Positions 52,997-62,489 of a stretch of DNA of 64,000 bases are shown one piece after another (the stretch's first letter is position 1; every line of letters starts with the position of its first letter). The position numbers and the translations under genes are program-made. Where the stretch lies: the NCBI RefSeq assembly GCF_039555335.1, contig NC_092636.1, positions 55,979,706 to 56,043,705 on the forward strand, written 5' to 3'. This stretch comes from Amphiura filiformis (taxonomy: Eukaryota > Echinodermata > Ophiuroidea > Amphilepidida > Amphiuridae). The notes under the pieces are model-generated. The model saw only the letters and a list, made by a program, of their open reading frames with translations, did not search any database and was not told where the DNA came from.

Positions 52997-53342
52997 CCTT
53001 TATACGCACTCAGCACACACAACACATATGCATTCTATGTAATGTACCCGCCACTTCATATTTTGAAAGTAGGTTGTACAAAGGCCAAAATTAAGGAGCG
53101 TGTACTGTATAATGTCTTTCAGATACGGTAGTATAATATAATAATAAAAGAATTTATTTGAACATGAGCAGACAGTCACATCAAATTGTCAAAGCCCATG
53201 CTTCTCATGTTCATCTAGGCATTCATGCTCACAATATTCAGTTTCACATTTTTGATACTTTCAATTAAAAAAAAAATTTAAGTATCTCCATTTACTAATT
53301 TGAGAAATTTCATGAAAATTTATCTCTGCTACTATATATACT
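52997..53342. other. Non-coding DNA, nothing recognised
   Basis: AT-rich. It includes a TTATTTGAACATGAGCAGACAG segment near 53154 that may be the end of another retroposon, but it cannot be assigned. Confidence 0.35.
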
Positions 53343-53758
53343 GTAAAAACTTGATGGTTTAAAACACATGTGCTTACTATCGAGCACTTTTCAAACATAC
53401 AAACATGAAGAGCCACAAAAGTGTAAAGGTTTTTAAGCAAATCATCGATACATATAGTTATAGACGAACAAGTAAACCTACACATTTGTGTCTCAACCCC
53501 ATTAGCTCAGTTGGTAAAGCGCTGGACTATAGAGGCCTTGCATGCTTTTATCGATTGGCTCCAAACAAAGGATTTAAACCAGTGTCCTTCACCGTTATGT
53601 GTGTGAGACGAACTGTCGCGGTAGATTACAATCATGCTTTTGTTGATGCATTTGAGAAGTCTGCCATATTTACGGTATGATCGTCATATGCACAACCTTT
53701 ATATGGTACAAGTGCTTGATAGTAAGCACATATATATGCTAACTATCAAGTTTTTACG
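53343..53758. mobile_element. Inverted-repeat element enclosing a tRNA-like segment
   Basis: The left arm 53343-53393 (GTAAAAACTTGATGGTT, then TGTGCTTACTATCGAGCACTT) matches the reverse complement of the right arm 53710-53758 (GTAAAAACTTGATAGTT, then TGTGCTTACTATCAAGCACTT), about 50 bp each. Non-coding interior of about 315 bp. The ends are TIR-like; no target duplication is certain. Confidence 0.7.
53498..53590 (+). repeat. tRNA-related segment (SINE head relic)
   Basis: CCCATTAGCTCAGTTGGTAA then AGCGCTGGACTATAG gives a good D-arm and A box (TAGCTCAGTTGG) and part of an anticodon arm. Downstream a degenerate B box (GGATTTAAACC, 53570-53580) stands about 67 nt from the A box, longer than in a normal tRNA. 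The T-arm does not fold. It is a tRNA-derived repeat or decayed tRNA and not a functional gene. Confidence 0.55.
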
Positions 53759-54067
53759 GTAAAGGGTTATAGATGCCTTAGATGATAGCATCAAATTTGC
53801 TCTTTCAAAGTATGATAATCAGATTTCCAGTGATAACATAATGTCACAAGCCCTAGAAATCATTCTCTTGATATTAAATGTTGTGGAAAATATCAAATTA
53901 AGCAGTAGTAGCACCAAGGGGGCAAAAAAATCCTGGTGCCGACACTTAAGCTCGGTAGAAAATTATGTGACAAAGATCAAGTGTCCTGTGACTGGATGTG
54001 ATATCCCTAAATGGCAGATAAAAAAGAGGGCTGCATGATTCACAGCCCCTTTTGTGCACACCACTGA

Positions 54068-54499
54068 TCACCTCCTATCTCTATCCCTATATTTATGTTT
54101 GTGTTTCTCTCTGTATCCATCTCTTTCACATGACCTTTCTCGATACACTTCCTTCACCTTGTGCCTTGATTTATCATCATAATCTCTGCCATGACCACTC
54201 CGTCTTTGGTCATCTTTTGAATAGTCACTGCTACTGCTCAACTTTCTATCTCGTGCTTTATGTTTGTGCTCTTCTCTTCTCTCAATATAGTCTCTTTCAC
54301 TACATCTACCTTCATCACTGGCATAAGTGCTGTGTCTTTTCTCATCTCTGTGTTCGGTCCTCTCTTTTTCGCTATGGTTATGTTCTTCCCTAGACATATC
54401 ATGATGAGTTTTCTTCTTCTTGTGCTTCTTGCGTTTCTTTTTCTCTTCCTCTGAATCAGTGGAATCTTCCTCTGAACTGCTTCTTTTTCTTTTGTGTTT
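54068..54499 (-). CDS. 3'-terminal coding exon of a Lys/Arg/Ser-rich protein (partial gene)
   Basis: The exon encodes 143 codons and a TGA stop (54070-54068), after a good acceptor (TTTCTATTCCAG, intron end at 54500). The product is highly charged: an acidic Ser patch (SSSEEDSTDSEEE), a basic tract (KKKRKKHKKKK), then many R-D/R-E/R-S dipeptides ending RDRDRR. Such low-complexity RS/RD/KH tails occur in nuclear speckle and pre-mRNA processing proteins, so a nuclear RNA-processing role is plausible. No folded domain is present to name the family. It starts in phase 0, so exons ending in phase 0 join to it: the one at 55310-55427, or the one at 55986 directly. Confidence 0.75.
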   Translation of the reverse strand, partial: KHKRKRSSSEEDSTDSEEEKKKRKKHKKKKTHHDMSREEHNHSEKERTEHRDEKRHSTYASDEGRCSERDYIERREEHKHKARDRKLSSSSDYSKDDQRRSGHGRDYDDKSRHKVKEVYRERSCERDGYREKHKHKYRDRDRR

Positions 54500-55309
54500 C
54501 TGGAATAGAAAAAAAAATATATGTACTGGCCTGGTCTCTTTTGCTGTAAAAAGATTTTTCCAATGAAAATAACTAATTGTAGGCATAGTAAAAACCCTAC
54601 CACACCTCCCATCATTTCATCAATGTCATCAAATGTAGACTTAACATTTACTATCTGACCTTAGACCCAAGGTGCGCAATAGCATAAATAGCCCCAAAAG
54701 ATGTTGATACCCCCAGGGTGTATGTACCCTCTGCACGCCTGCCTGAACTTTTTGTCAGGGGAGGCAAAGAAAACAATTTGTCCTCAAGGGGTGTATAGCA
54801 TCAAATAAATTTTGACTCTATGTGCAATCCATTGCAGCTATAACAATACGCTAATAATGAGTTGTAAACATTGAACATCACCATTAAGTGAGGTATCCAT
54901 AAGCCACCTTTCAACTTAAAAGTTTGATTGCATTTTAGATTTGATTTACACTATTTTCAAGTTGACAGGTCATAACATTTGACCTCATGCTCTTGAACAC
55001 CACCATTACAAGCATATGCCAAGCTATGCCAATGGTGCAGCTGTAAAGTTTGTTAAGTCTGAAATAAATCGCAGACCTGAACCAAACATCTCAGTTGTTG
55101 GGAAACATAGATTACAATGGGCTATTCCAGTTGAAATCCATACACCCCCTATGGAAGACATGACCTTGATCTCCCACACAGGGGGTGTAGATTTCAAATG
55201 AGGTTACCTAGTGATTCCATTTGAAATCTATACCCCCTATGCAGGAGTTTAAGGTCATGTCTTCCATAGGGGGTGTATGGATTTGAATAGCAAAACCCAA
55301 TGTACTTAC
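54500..55309 (-). other. Intron of the Lys/Arg/Ser-rich gene
   Basis: 810-bp intron with donor AAA|GTAAGT at 55309 and acceptor TTCCAG ending at 54500. It holds a hairpin element at 55117-55300. The rest is unrecognised. Confidence 0.65.
55117..55300. mobile_element. Hairpin MITE in the intron
   Basis: The left arm (GGGCTATTCCAGTTGAAATC, then CATACACCCCCTATGGAAGA, CATGACCTT, AGATTTCAAATG) is complementary to the right arm, which reads the same words reversed and ends at CTATTCAAATCC/TTTTGGG. Each arm is about 85 bp with a short centre near 55208. A further GGGCTATTCCAG occurs at 61209, so the terminal sequence is repeated in the window. Confidence 0.85.
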
Positions 55310-55427
55310 TTTGTGGTTTTTCTTGTGGTGATGAACCTTTTCTTCTACATCATGTTTTAATTCTGTTGGTGTTCTTTTAGAAGGTAACTTTTCTTTATAT
55401 TCACTGTCATGTTCACTTTGGTGGTTC
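55310..55427 (-). CDS. Internal exon of the Lys/Arg/Ser-rich gene
   Basis: 118-bp exon between an acceptor (TTTTCTTTTATTAG) and a consensus donor (AAA|GTAAGT). In the frame that joins in phase to the terminal exon it reads NHQSEHDSEYKEKLPSKRTP, then a HDVEEKVHHHKKNHK stretch, with composition like the last exon. The first base (G) completes an upstream codon, so the preceding exon must end in phase 2. If it ended in phase 0, this exon would introduce a TGA within five codons. It could be an ordinary exon or an alternatively spliced one. Confidence 0.65.
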
Positions 55428-55985
55428 CTAATAAAAGAAAATATTCCCAAATGGTTACATGCAAAATTTGCAATTTCTAAATTGGTTAATTTGTATACTT
55501 TTTAAAATTCTCATGAATGGCATAGAAAGCAACAAAAAAGAGAGAACGAAAGAACTAGAGAAATTTAAGTAAGAAAAAAGGATAGGTAGGAATGAATGAA
55601 GGAATGATGAGTATTGTGTCAGTTCTAGGATCTTGATCCCCCGATGGGATGCTGGCTAACACGGTATTCCAGACTTTAAGGAATTTTGTCTCCCTTTTTC
55701 TTACCACCCCTTCCCTTATATGTGCACTTAGAGGTGTTTTATGCTACATGTATCAGCAAGGTACAAATGTGTTTGGTGGGAGCAGCTGTCTGTGGGCAAT
55801 TGCAGCATATAGTGCACTCATGGATTAAGTTTGGGTTAGAGTGAATGATTATAGAGTTAAATCTACATAATTGAAAATAGATTTACAGATATAATTGCAT
55901 TTCATGGGTCAGATACATTTTGCCATGCTAGTTCATTGTGCTTTTATTGTTACTGATTAAGATTGCTTTCCAAAAATGTAAATAC

Positions 55986-56060
55986 CTTTTCCTGCCATCC
56001 TCTGAATTCCTCCTCTTGCCATCGGTACGCTTTAATTTCTTTCTTATGTAGCGTCCTCTT
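55986..56060 (-). CDS. Probable upstream exon of the Lys/Arg/Ser-rich gene (frame ambiguous)
   Basis: The donor is AAAAG|GTATTT at 55985. Two readings are possible. (1) Acceptor at 56061, phase 0: the exon reads KRTLHKKEIKAYRWQEEEFR then GWQEK, a natural helical sequence with conserved-looking Trp, and joins in phase directly to the terminal exon at 54499 (skipping 55310-55427). (2) Acceptor at 56171 (ACTTTGCAG), giving a 185-bp exon read in another frame that ends ...KRTDGKRRNSEDGRK plus two bases, and joins in phase 2 to the exon at 55427. I favour (1) for sequence character. Earlier exons are not identified. Confidence 0.5.
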
Positions 56061-56170
56061 CTGTTCAAGCGTGTAATTTGTTGTTGGGGAAGTGGAGTTA
56101 CCACACAATGAAATATTTCAACCAACAGTTGCTTAGTTGCATGTTGTCTCTGTGTTAATTTTACTTGTCT

Positions 56171-56640
56171 CTGCAAAGTTGCAATCAAAATTAAACTTGA
56201 ATTAATCGATCAATTACATAGAGAAGAAATATCAGCAGTCCAGCACCACAGGGTCTTTGCCTGAGGTTGGTCTATATTTACAGATTTGGGTGATATAAAT
56301 TTAGAACTTGTTTATCAATATTTTGATTTTCATAATTGATTGTTTTTCTATAAAGCATAGAGTTTTACGTGCAATGGTTTCAACTGGTTGCATCTTTATG
56401 CAGATGATTATTATATATCTAAATCTACAACAAGAATAACATAACAAGTGAAATAACTGTTAAGCACATCTTTCTCCACTTCAAATGGACATTATTGCCC
56501 AGCCTACAATGTAGTCTAGATGCAGCACAATTCAGCTTGTACACATATCCTGATGGGCACATCTACTGTGTGTCTTCACATGGACTGACCACAGTGACCA
56601 GCCTCATCCCCAACTTTAGCCAAGATCAAAATGCAGATTT
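56171..56640. other. Probable intron of the Lys/Arg/Ser-rich gene
   Basis: No further exon is recognised upstream of 56170 on the minus strand. AT-rich. Confidence 0.35.
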
Positions 56641-56643
56641 TAG

Positions 56644-56869
56644 TATCAGGTGAAAGCTCATATTTTCTCATTAACATATTGAAATTAGGAGTTCCAAATC
56701 GGTATATTAGCGAAGAAATCATCAAAAAACTGCCGAATTAGTCTCAAATGTGGTATACCCAATTTTAGACTAATTCAGCAGTTTTTGAAGATATCTTCGG
56801 AAATACACTGATTTGGAACTCCTAATTTCAGTATGCTATAATGAGAAAAATAAGATCTTTCATTTGATA
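56644..56869. mobile_element. Hairpin (fold-back) element
   Basis: Left arm (TATCAGGTGAAAGCTCATAT, then GAAATTAGGAGTTCCAAATC, CTGCCGAATTAGTCT) and right arm (reverse complement reading TATCAAATGAAAGATCTTAT, then GAAATTAGGAGTTCCAAATC, CTGCTGAATTAGTCT) pair over about 105 bp each, with the centre near 56755. Non-coding. Confidence 0.8.
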
Positions 56870-57465
56870 TCAATATATTACATAACATGATCATGATGAT
56901 TATCATTAAACACTGTAGACGACCAGTTTTACGCTGTATTAAATGTCAGTAATTCCATGAAGAATTAGTCGCATTTACAATGAACATTTACATGATCTTT
57001 TTGCATGAATGCTTGAAAGAGACAACAGTTTATGTTATACATAAGTTTTAAAGAATTTGATTTTCCAAATATATCAGAACACCTTCCTTTAAGTAAACAA
57101 ACACTATTAAACATGACGTTGATGAATTGAGAATTCTGTTGGTCAGCATGAGGTCACTTGCGATAGATCGCCTTCACATTGCTGCTTTTGCCGAGATTTG
57201 GCTGTTCCATCTCGCGCCCTGAATTTTTTCGCAGTTTTTGGATACCCAAATTTCTCAGGGGGACTAACTTTTTTGGAACCTTTTATTAGCAAGGGCAAGG
57301 CCATAGAAAGCATAATTTCTACTTCCTAGACATTAGCTATAACTGAATTTCAAAAAATATAAATATAAATTATAATATTAATAATAGAAGGAACCTCATA
57401 AAACTTAAAAGGAGGGCGGGAGGGATGTGAAACATGTTTATCTTACTATAAATAAAGAAATGTTG
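56870..57465. other. Non-coding DNA, nothing recognised
   Basis: Ends in a short ACTG microsatellite (about 57466-57483) preceded by ATAAATAAAGAAATGTTGTG, which looks like a retroposon tail, but the element body is not identified. Confidence 0.35.
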
Positions 57466-57504
57466 TGACTGACTGACTGACTATGTGTGTGGGTATCACT
57501 AGGA

Positions 57505-57812
57505 GAAGTGAAACGGCGCCGTTTTCCCAATTTCGGCGTCAAAAGGCGCCGATTGGAGTCAATAGGCGCCAAATGGCGCCACTTGGAGTCACTGGCGCCA
57601 AATGTTGGCGTCATTGGATCCATTTTGGCGCCAGTGGCGCTGTTTTGTCATCAAGGGATTTTTTTGGCGTCATTGGCGCCATTTTGGCGTCATTGGCGCC
57701 ATTTTGGAGTCATTGGAGTCATTGGCGCCATTTTGGCGTCGGGGTATTTTCTCACAGCACATATGGCGTCAGTGGCGCCAAAATGGTGGTTCTGGTGCCA
57801 AATTGGCATACT
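57505..57812 (+). repeat. GGCGCC-rich minisatellite
   Basis: The palindrome GGCGCC occurs about ten times in 300 bp. The central part (57660-57740) has a clear 20-bp period, TTTTGGCGTCATTGGCGCCA, with GGCGTC and GGAGTC variants alternating. CpG density is far above the AT-rich surroundings. All three plus frames are nearly open and rich in Trp, His and Gly, which follows from the repeat and is not protein evidence. Confidence 0.8.
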
Positions 57813-60100
57813 CCGCCAATTCTAACATTGCAATAATAAAATTTAATATTATTTTGATATACTGAGAAGCCAATCCTCCTGATGAAAATTAACAAAATTT
57901 CAGGTCAGGTGTTCAGGTTTACTCCCTTTACTATACTGTGCCAAAATAAGTCCCCAATTTCTACTGGATAGAAAATCTAATGCTTGCTGGTCAATGTTTC
58001 TGAAAATCTTCAGAAAATCACTTTTGTGCAATCACAAAAACAGATACAGCTTATAAACAAATGTGAACAATGGGCTATACGATAGTACCAGCTACCACTT
58101 GTATTTTACATTTTAAGGCATTCAAGAGGGCTTGTAAAATGTACAGAATGTGTTTGTAGATAAGCAATGTAGTGTTGAACAAAGGATTAGCAGAGTACAG
58201 TTACATAATGGGTCACGAAGAACAACTGCCTTTATGATCTCTGATTCCTGGCTATGATTGCATAGGTGATATGTGCCTGGACACCTCGAATATAAAGCCG
58301 TAAAGTCCCCCTCTGGTCATTTGTACTTTTTTACATATTTGCAAAGAGCATGTTTCAGGGATTAAAATGACACCTCAATGAACTTCATATGACAATCAGA
58401 AGCGAAGTTATGGCTTGTTATAGGTTGCCATGAATCAAAACGCGAAACCAAGAAAAACGCGTTCAAAGTTAGGGAAGCAACATCACCATTCATCAGATGG
58501 GCCTCAGAAAATGTAGATTATTTCATATTTCCACTTATTTCTTTAAAATAAAACTTTGTATGTGTTTAGAAGAAAGCTTAAACATTTCAAATCTGCAAAA
58601 ATCTCAACTTCGCCAAAATACTGAGATTTGCATATATTTTCACCTGTAGCTCGAAATGAAGTTTGCCGAGTTTACGGCTCATTCGCCGCGTCCAGCCACA
58701 TATTACATTGGAAATAGGCTGCATTGTTCTGAGTTTCAAATATTGATGAGTCTTGTGAGCAAATCAAGTTGATGCAATTCAGCTAAAAAGATGTTTGCTT
58801 CTGTAGGTTGGTCGTCGGATAAAAATTGCTTTAAAATGTCAGCATGTTAGGGGATGGTAATTTACCATTTCCTAAAAATTTGTTTTTTAAAAATGGTTCC
58901 TAGATGTTTTTATCTAGTTTTTAAAAATTAAAGGAAATCTGTACCATAAACTAATCAATGGCTAATATAGTTATATACCCCTAAATTAAACATACCAGAC
59001 AGTCTTTATGAATTTCGGAATATTCCTAACAAAGAAAAAGCACTTTTAATCCTTCGTTTCTGCGATTCATGGAAGCCGCCATGATAGCTGCTTGCGAATC
59101 CTTTCTGCCACAAGCGGTAGTGTAACCTTTCACACAGACCCTTGGCTACCTTCGGCGAGCGTGTGTTGCTTTATGGCATTCGCGATCCCCCCACAACAAC
59201 TTTTGCTTTTTAGTGCTGTTTTTACACTTTTCGTTCTCAAAAGACATTGTTGATCATAAATATTACTTAAAATACATTTTTTTATGTTCTTCTGTAGTTT
59301 TATGAGTAAAAATTGTCGCGTTTTCTTTTGAACGAATGTTGAATCTGAACTTTAGTAGTATTCGCTTTGTGTCACCAAAGTTCATAAGGGACGAGGCTTG
59401 TGGCACAGATTTCGCTGGTTTCAAAATCGGGGTACCGTTACAGCGTAATAAAAATACATCGGGTAGCAATATGGCAGCCACCATGGATTTCAAACTGACG
59501 GCTGATCGTCAGAAGGAATTAAGAATTTCTCCTTTATTTGGACGTATATAAGCGTAGGACTTTTTTACTGTTTGTCGTTTTTATTATTACTGCAACTATA
59601 TAGCCATTGATTAGTTTATGGTACAGATTTCCTTTAAAACAAAAATAATTTTGACCTAATAATTTTTTTGTTACGTTGAATGAAAAAGAAGTGGGCCAAA
59701 AAACCTGCTTTTTAGGTTTCCCCAAATTTAACCTCACATTATGAATTTATCAAGTCTTTGCCATTGTAAATATGTATAATCATATATACTTTAGACCAAC
59801 AATTAAGCAGTTATGAGGCCCGAAAGTTTCCATAATTCCAAATTTGGATCATGCTCAAGTCTTTGTGCCTCAAACTCTGAGAATTGTAGTTTTTTGGCTC
59901 AAATTTGGAAAGTTTGTGAATTGTAAGCTCCCCAGCCTATAGTTTGGCCTAATTTTAATTAACTATACCCCCATGTTGAAATTTAAGTTCATGAAGTCCC
60001 TATTTTGCCTGAAAATCGGTTCTTAGTACCCTGCACACCCCTACCAAAATATTAGTTGAGTGCCCCCCCTGCCTGAAATGTGGAACCAGTGGCCCTGCTT
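57813..60100. other. Non-coding DNA, no gene recognised
   Basis: No named family seen. A plus-strand open frame at 59336-59551 includes an ATG in good context (GCCACCATGG, near 59479), but it is short, resembles no protein I know and has no supporting splice structure. Confidence 0.4.
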
Positions 60101-60949
60101 AGGCCAAAAAAAATATGTTGTGTTGCCCTCCGCGGCCGGGTCAAAATGGCAAAAATCTGGTCCCGGGTTTTTTTAAATAATTTTGTTTTAATAACAAATG
60201 ATTTTTTTATATCATACATGGACCCCCAAGCCTATTCCCGGATCCCTGACGTTCACTAAAAAGATTTTGCTCCAAGCCAGCACTTTAATTGGATAGTATA
60301 GGACTTACTCATTGAATTCCAACAACATGGATGTTAGGCCCTTCCCAATTGATTTTGAGTTTCCTGTTTCCCGCCCGCATTAAAAATTGAGAATTGCAAA
60401 ATATTTAATTATTTGATTTTTATCTGTCATTTTCTCTGTTAAATGACATTCTGGTTATATTAATTTGCTACTTTCTTACTTTGATCATGAATCCTGAACA
60501 AACAAACAAATAACAAACAAACAAACAAACAAATAACACATATTATTATCAATGTATAAAATCAATATTGCAATATGATCTGCAGTGCCAAAATGTACCA
60601 TGCAGGATGTTGATATTGGGCTGTGACCACTTGTTTCAAAATGAAGAAAATAATAAGTAATAAATAACTAATAATTAAGTTACCTCATGCCTTTTTTAAA
60701 ATCTTTAAATAGTAAACTAAGAATTAATTGTGAAGGGTCTTAATATTAATATTTACTTCAATAAAATATTCAACATTGGGTAGAAAATACAGCCAATATT
60801 ATGCATTATGCCTCTCTTCACTCATGTTACTGTGAAATAGTAGGTATTAAATGGTTGAGTTGGTAAAAAAAAAAAAAAAAAATCCGCCGGCTGTACTACC
60901 AGATTTTAGGCTTGGGAGGGCAACACAACAATTTATTTTTTTTTGGCCT
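60101..60949. mobile_element. TIR element, about 850 bp
   Basis: The left end (AGGCCAAAAAAAATATGTTG then TGTTGCCCTCC, 60101-60132) matches the reverse complement of the right end (AGGCCAAAAAAAAATAAATT then GTTGTGTTGCCCTCCC, 60914-60949). A second inner match (AAAATCTGG) follows on both sides. The interior has no transposase frame. It contains a CAAA-type microsatellite at about 60497-60533 and a poly-A run at about 60865-60881, so internal insertions are likely. Confidence 0.65.
60497..60535 (+). repeat. CAAA-type microsatellite
   Basis: Repeated AAAC/CAAA units with two AATAAC interruptions. Confidence 0.9.
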
Positions 60950-61879
60950 TATCGGACAGCATTCAATGAGACTTGGTTTTTTTTTGGTTTTTTTTGTTGT
61001 TTTTTTTGGTAATGAAATGGGTGTGAAAAAAAGTAATGTTTTCTTTTATTTTAGCATTGTAAAGTGCACAAGGTGAGATAGAGATTTTGACCATTATGGT
61101 CAATTTTGGCAGAGAAGCAGCTTGCTTGCATGCTTGTGAGCTCTTGTGTTAAGCTGTGTTACATGGAATGTTTGACTTGGATTGGAGTAGGGACTGTGCC
61201 AAGGTATTGGGCTATTCCAGATATTATCCACAGTCCACACTCTCCACAAAGATGACATGGTTTAAAAAAATAAATGTGGGATTTCCCATGGGTGAATTCA
61301 CAAAACCATGTGGGATTTCCCAAGGTCCTGATAATATAATAGTGAAAACATTTGTTTAAAAATACATTTCACTTTCAAGATGGGAAGTATATTCATTTGT
61401 TTTATTTTTTATTCTAATATAGTTTTTGTACAAGAAACAAAAAAACAAACAAAATCAAAAAGATGTATTGTGCAATTGATGGAGCACTAAATGAAAAGGC
61501 ATCAAGGCTCACAGATACAGACCTTTACTCATCAGGGAAGTATATAGACATGCGATTATTGTACATTTTTGTAAGCCTGCGATTATTATAGGCCTACACT
61601 GTTAATAGATATTATCTTGCAAGACAAACACATATTAAGAAACTCATAGTTTATAATGTTCAAATTGACATAACATTTCCTTAACCAGAAACTTAGTAGC
61701 CTATTCAGTCATACTATAATTAAAACTGTCCAATCAACTTAAAAAACAAGCAGGGGTTTTCACTGCTTTATTAAAAATTGTATTGTATGCTATTGTATTC
61801 ATACATATAGGTCTATGTAAGGCCTAAAAAATCATTGATTGCTGTAACCTGACCGACCCTAGAATTAGGCCTGACCCTT
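60950..61879. other. Non-coding DNA with a MITE-like end
   Basis: TTGGGCTATTCCAG at 61207-61220 repeats the terminal word of the hairpin element at 55117. Downstream the word TGTGGGATTTCCCA occurs twice (61276-61289 and 61309-61322). A full element cannot be delimited. T-rich low complexity lies at about 60977-61010. Confidence 0.4.
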
Positions 61880-62172
61880 AACCCTAACCGTACTAAATAC
61901 TACAAAATACTACTTGATATATGCGCTGTTCGTGCATGCATCCCACGTGGTGTGATGGCGCATTAATCGCCCTAAGTGATATATAGGCACGGTTTCAGCT
62001 GGCCAGCGAAGCCCAAGACCCGTGGCAAAGTGTCGCCGACCGAGTGCTTGGCATGCGAGGGGTCTCGGGTTCGAATCCCACCCAGAGCAAACAACTTCTT
62101 TCTTTCTTTTCTCTCTTTATTCTTTCCTTCTTTCCCTTCCCGTCGCCAAAAAGCCCTTAGGCGGTTAGGGTT
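61880..62172 (+). mobile_element. tRNA-like element with AACCCTAACCG inverted ends, copy 1
   Basis: Begins AACCCTAACCG (61880-61890) and ends CGGTTAGGGTT (62162-62172), a perfect 11-bp terminal inverted repeat that resembles telomeric TTAGGG. Inside, an A-box-like TGGCAAAGTGT (62023-62033) and a perfect B box GGTTCGAATCC (62068-62078) lie 45 nt apart, the normal tRNA spacing. After the tRNA-like part comes a pyrimidine-rich stretch of about 50 nt (TTCTTTC-type) and GTCGCCAAAAAGCCCTTAGG. Acceptor-stem pairing is poor. It fits a tRNA-derived SINE that carries unusual inverted ends. Confidence 0.7.
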
Positions 62173-62208
62173 AGGTTACCACTATCGAAACTCAGTATAG
62201 GCTTCCTT

Positions 62209-62484
62209 AACCCTAACCGTACTAAATACTACTTGATATATGCGCTGTTCGTGCATGCATCCCACATGGTGTGATGACGCAATCGCCCTAAGTGATATAT
62301 AGGCACAGTTTCGCTGCCAGTGAAGCCCAAGACCCGTGGCAAAGTGTCGCCCGACCGAGTGCTTGGCATGCGAGGGGTCTCGGGTTCGAACCGAATCCCA
62401 CCCAGAGCAAACAACTTCTTTCCTCTCTTTATTCTTTCCTTCTTTCCCTTCCCGTCGCCAAAAAGCCCTTAGGCGGTTAGGGTT
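62209..62484 (+). mobile_element. tRNA-like element with AACCCTAACCG inverted ends, copy 2
   Basis: Direct repeat of the preceding element, offset 329 bp, with the same ends (62209-62219 and 62474-62484). Differences: an 11-bp deletion near the 5' end, ACGTGG changed to ACATGG, and a 5-bp expansion inside the B box (TTCGAACCGAATCCC), which should weaken the box. Only 36 bp separate it from copy 1. Confidence 0.75.
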
Positions 62485-62489
62485 AGGTT

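Noticed and set aside
53498..53590. Functional tRNA gene
   Set aside because: The A box is good, but the B box is degenerate, too far away and lacks a T-arm stem.
54052..54454. Plus-strand hydrophobic frames opposite the Lys/Arg/Ser-rich exon
   Set aside because: Reverse complement of a Lys/Arg-rich coding exon gives Phe/Leu/Ser-rich frames; splice sites support only the minus strand.
57483..57865. Trp/His/Gly-rich proteins in three overlapping plus frames
   Set aside because: All frames are open because the GGCGCC minisatellite has few stop codons; the peptides are simple repeats.
59336..59551. Small protein gene with ATG in good context
   Set aside because: 71 codons, no recognisable family, no splice or promoter support.
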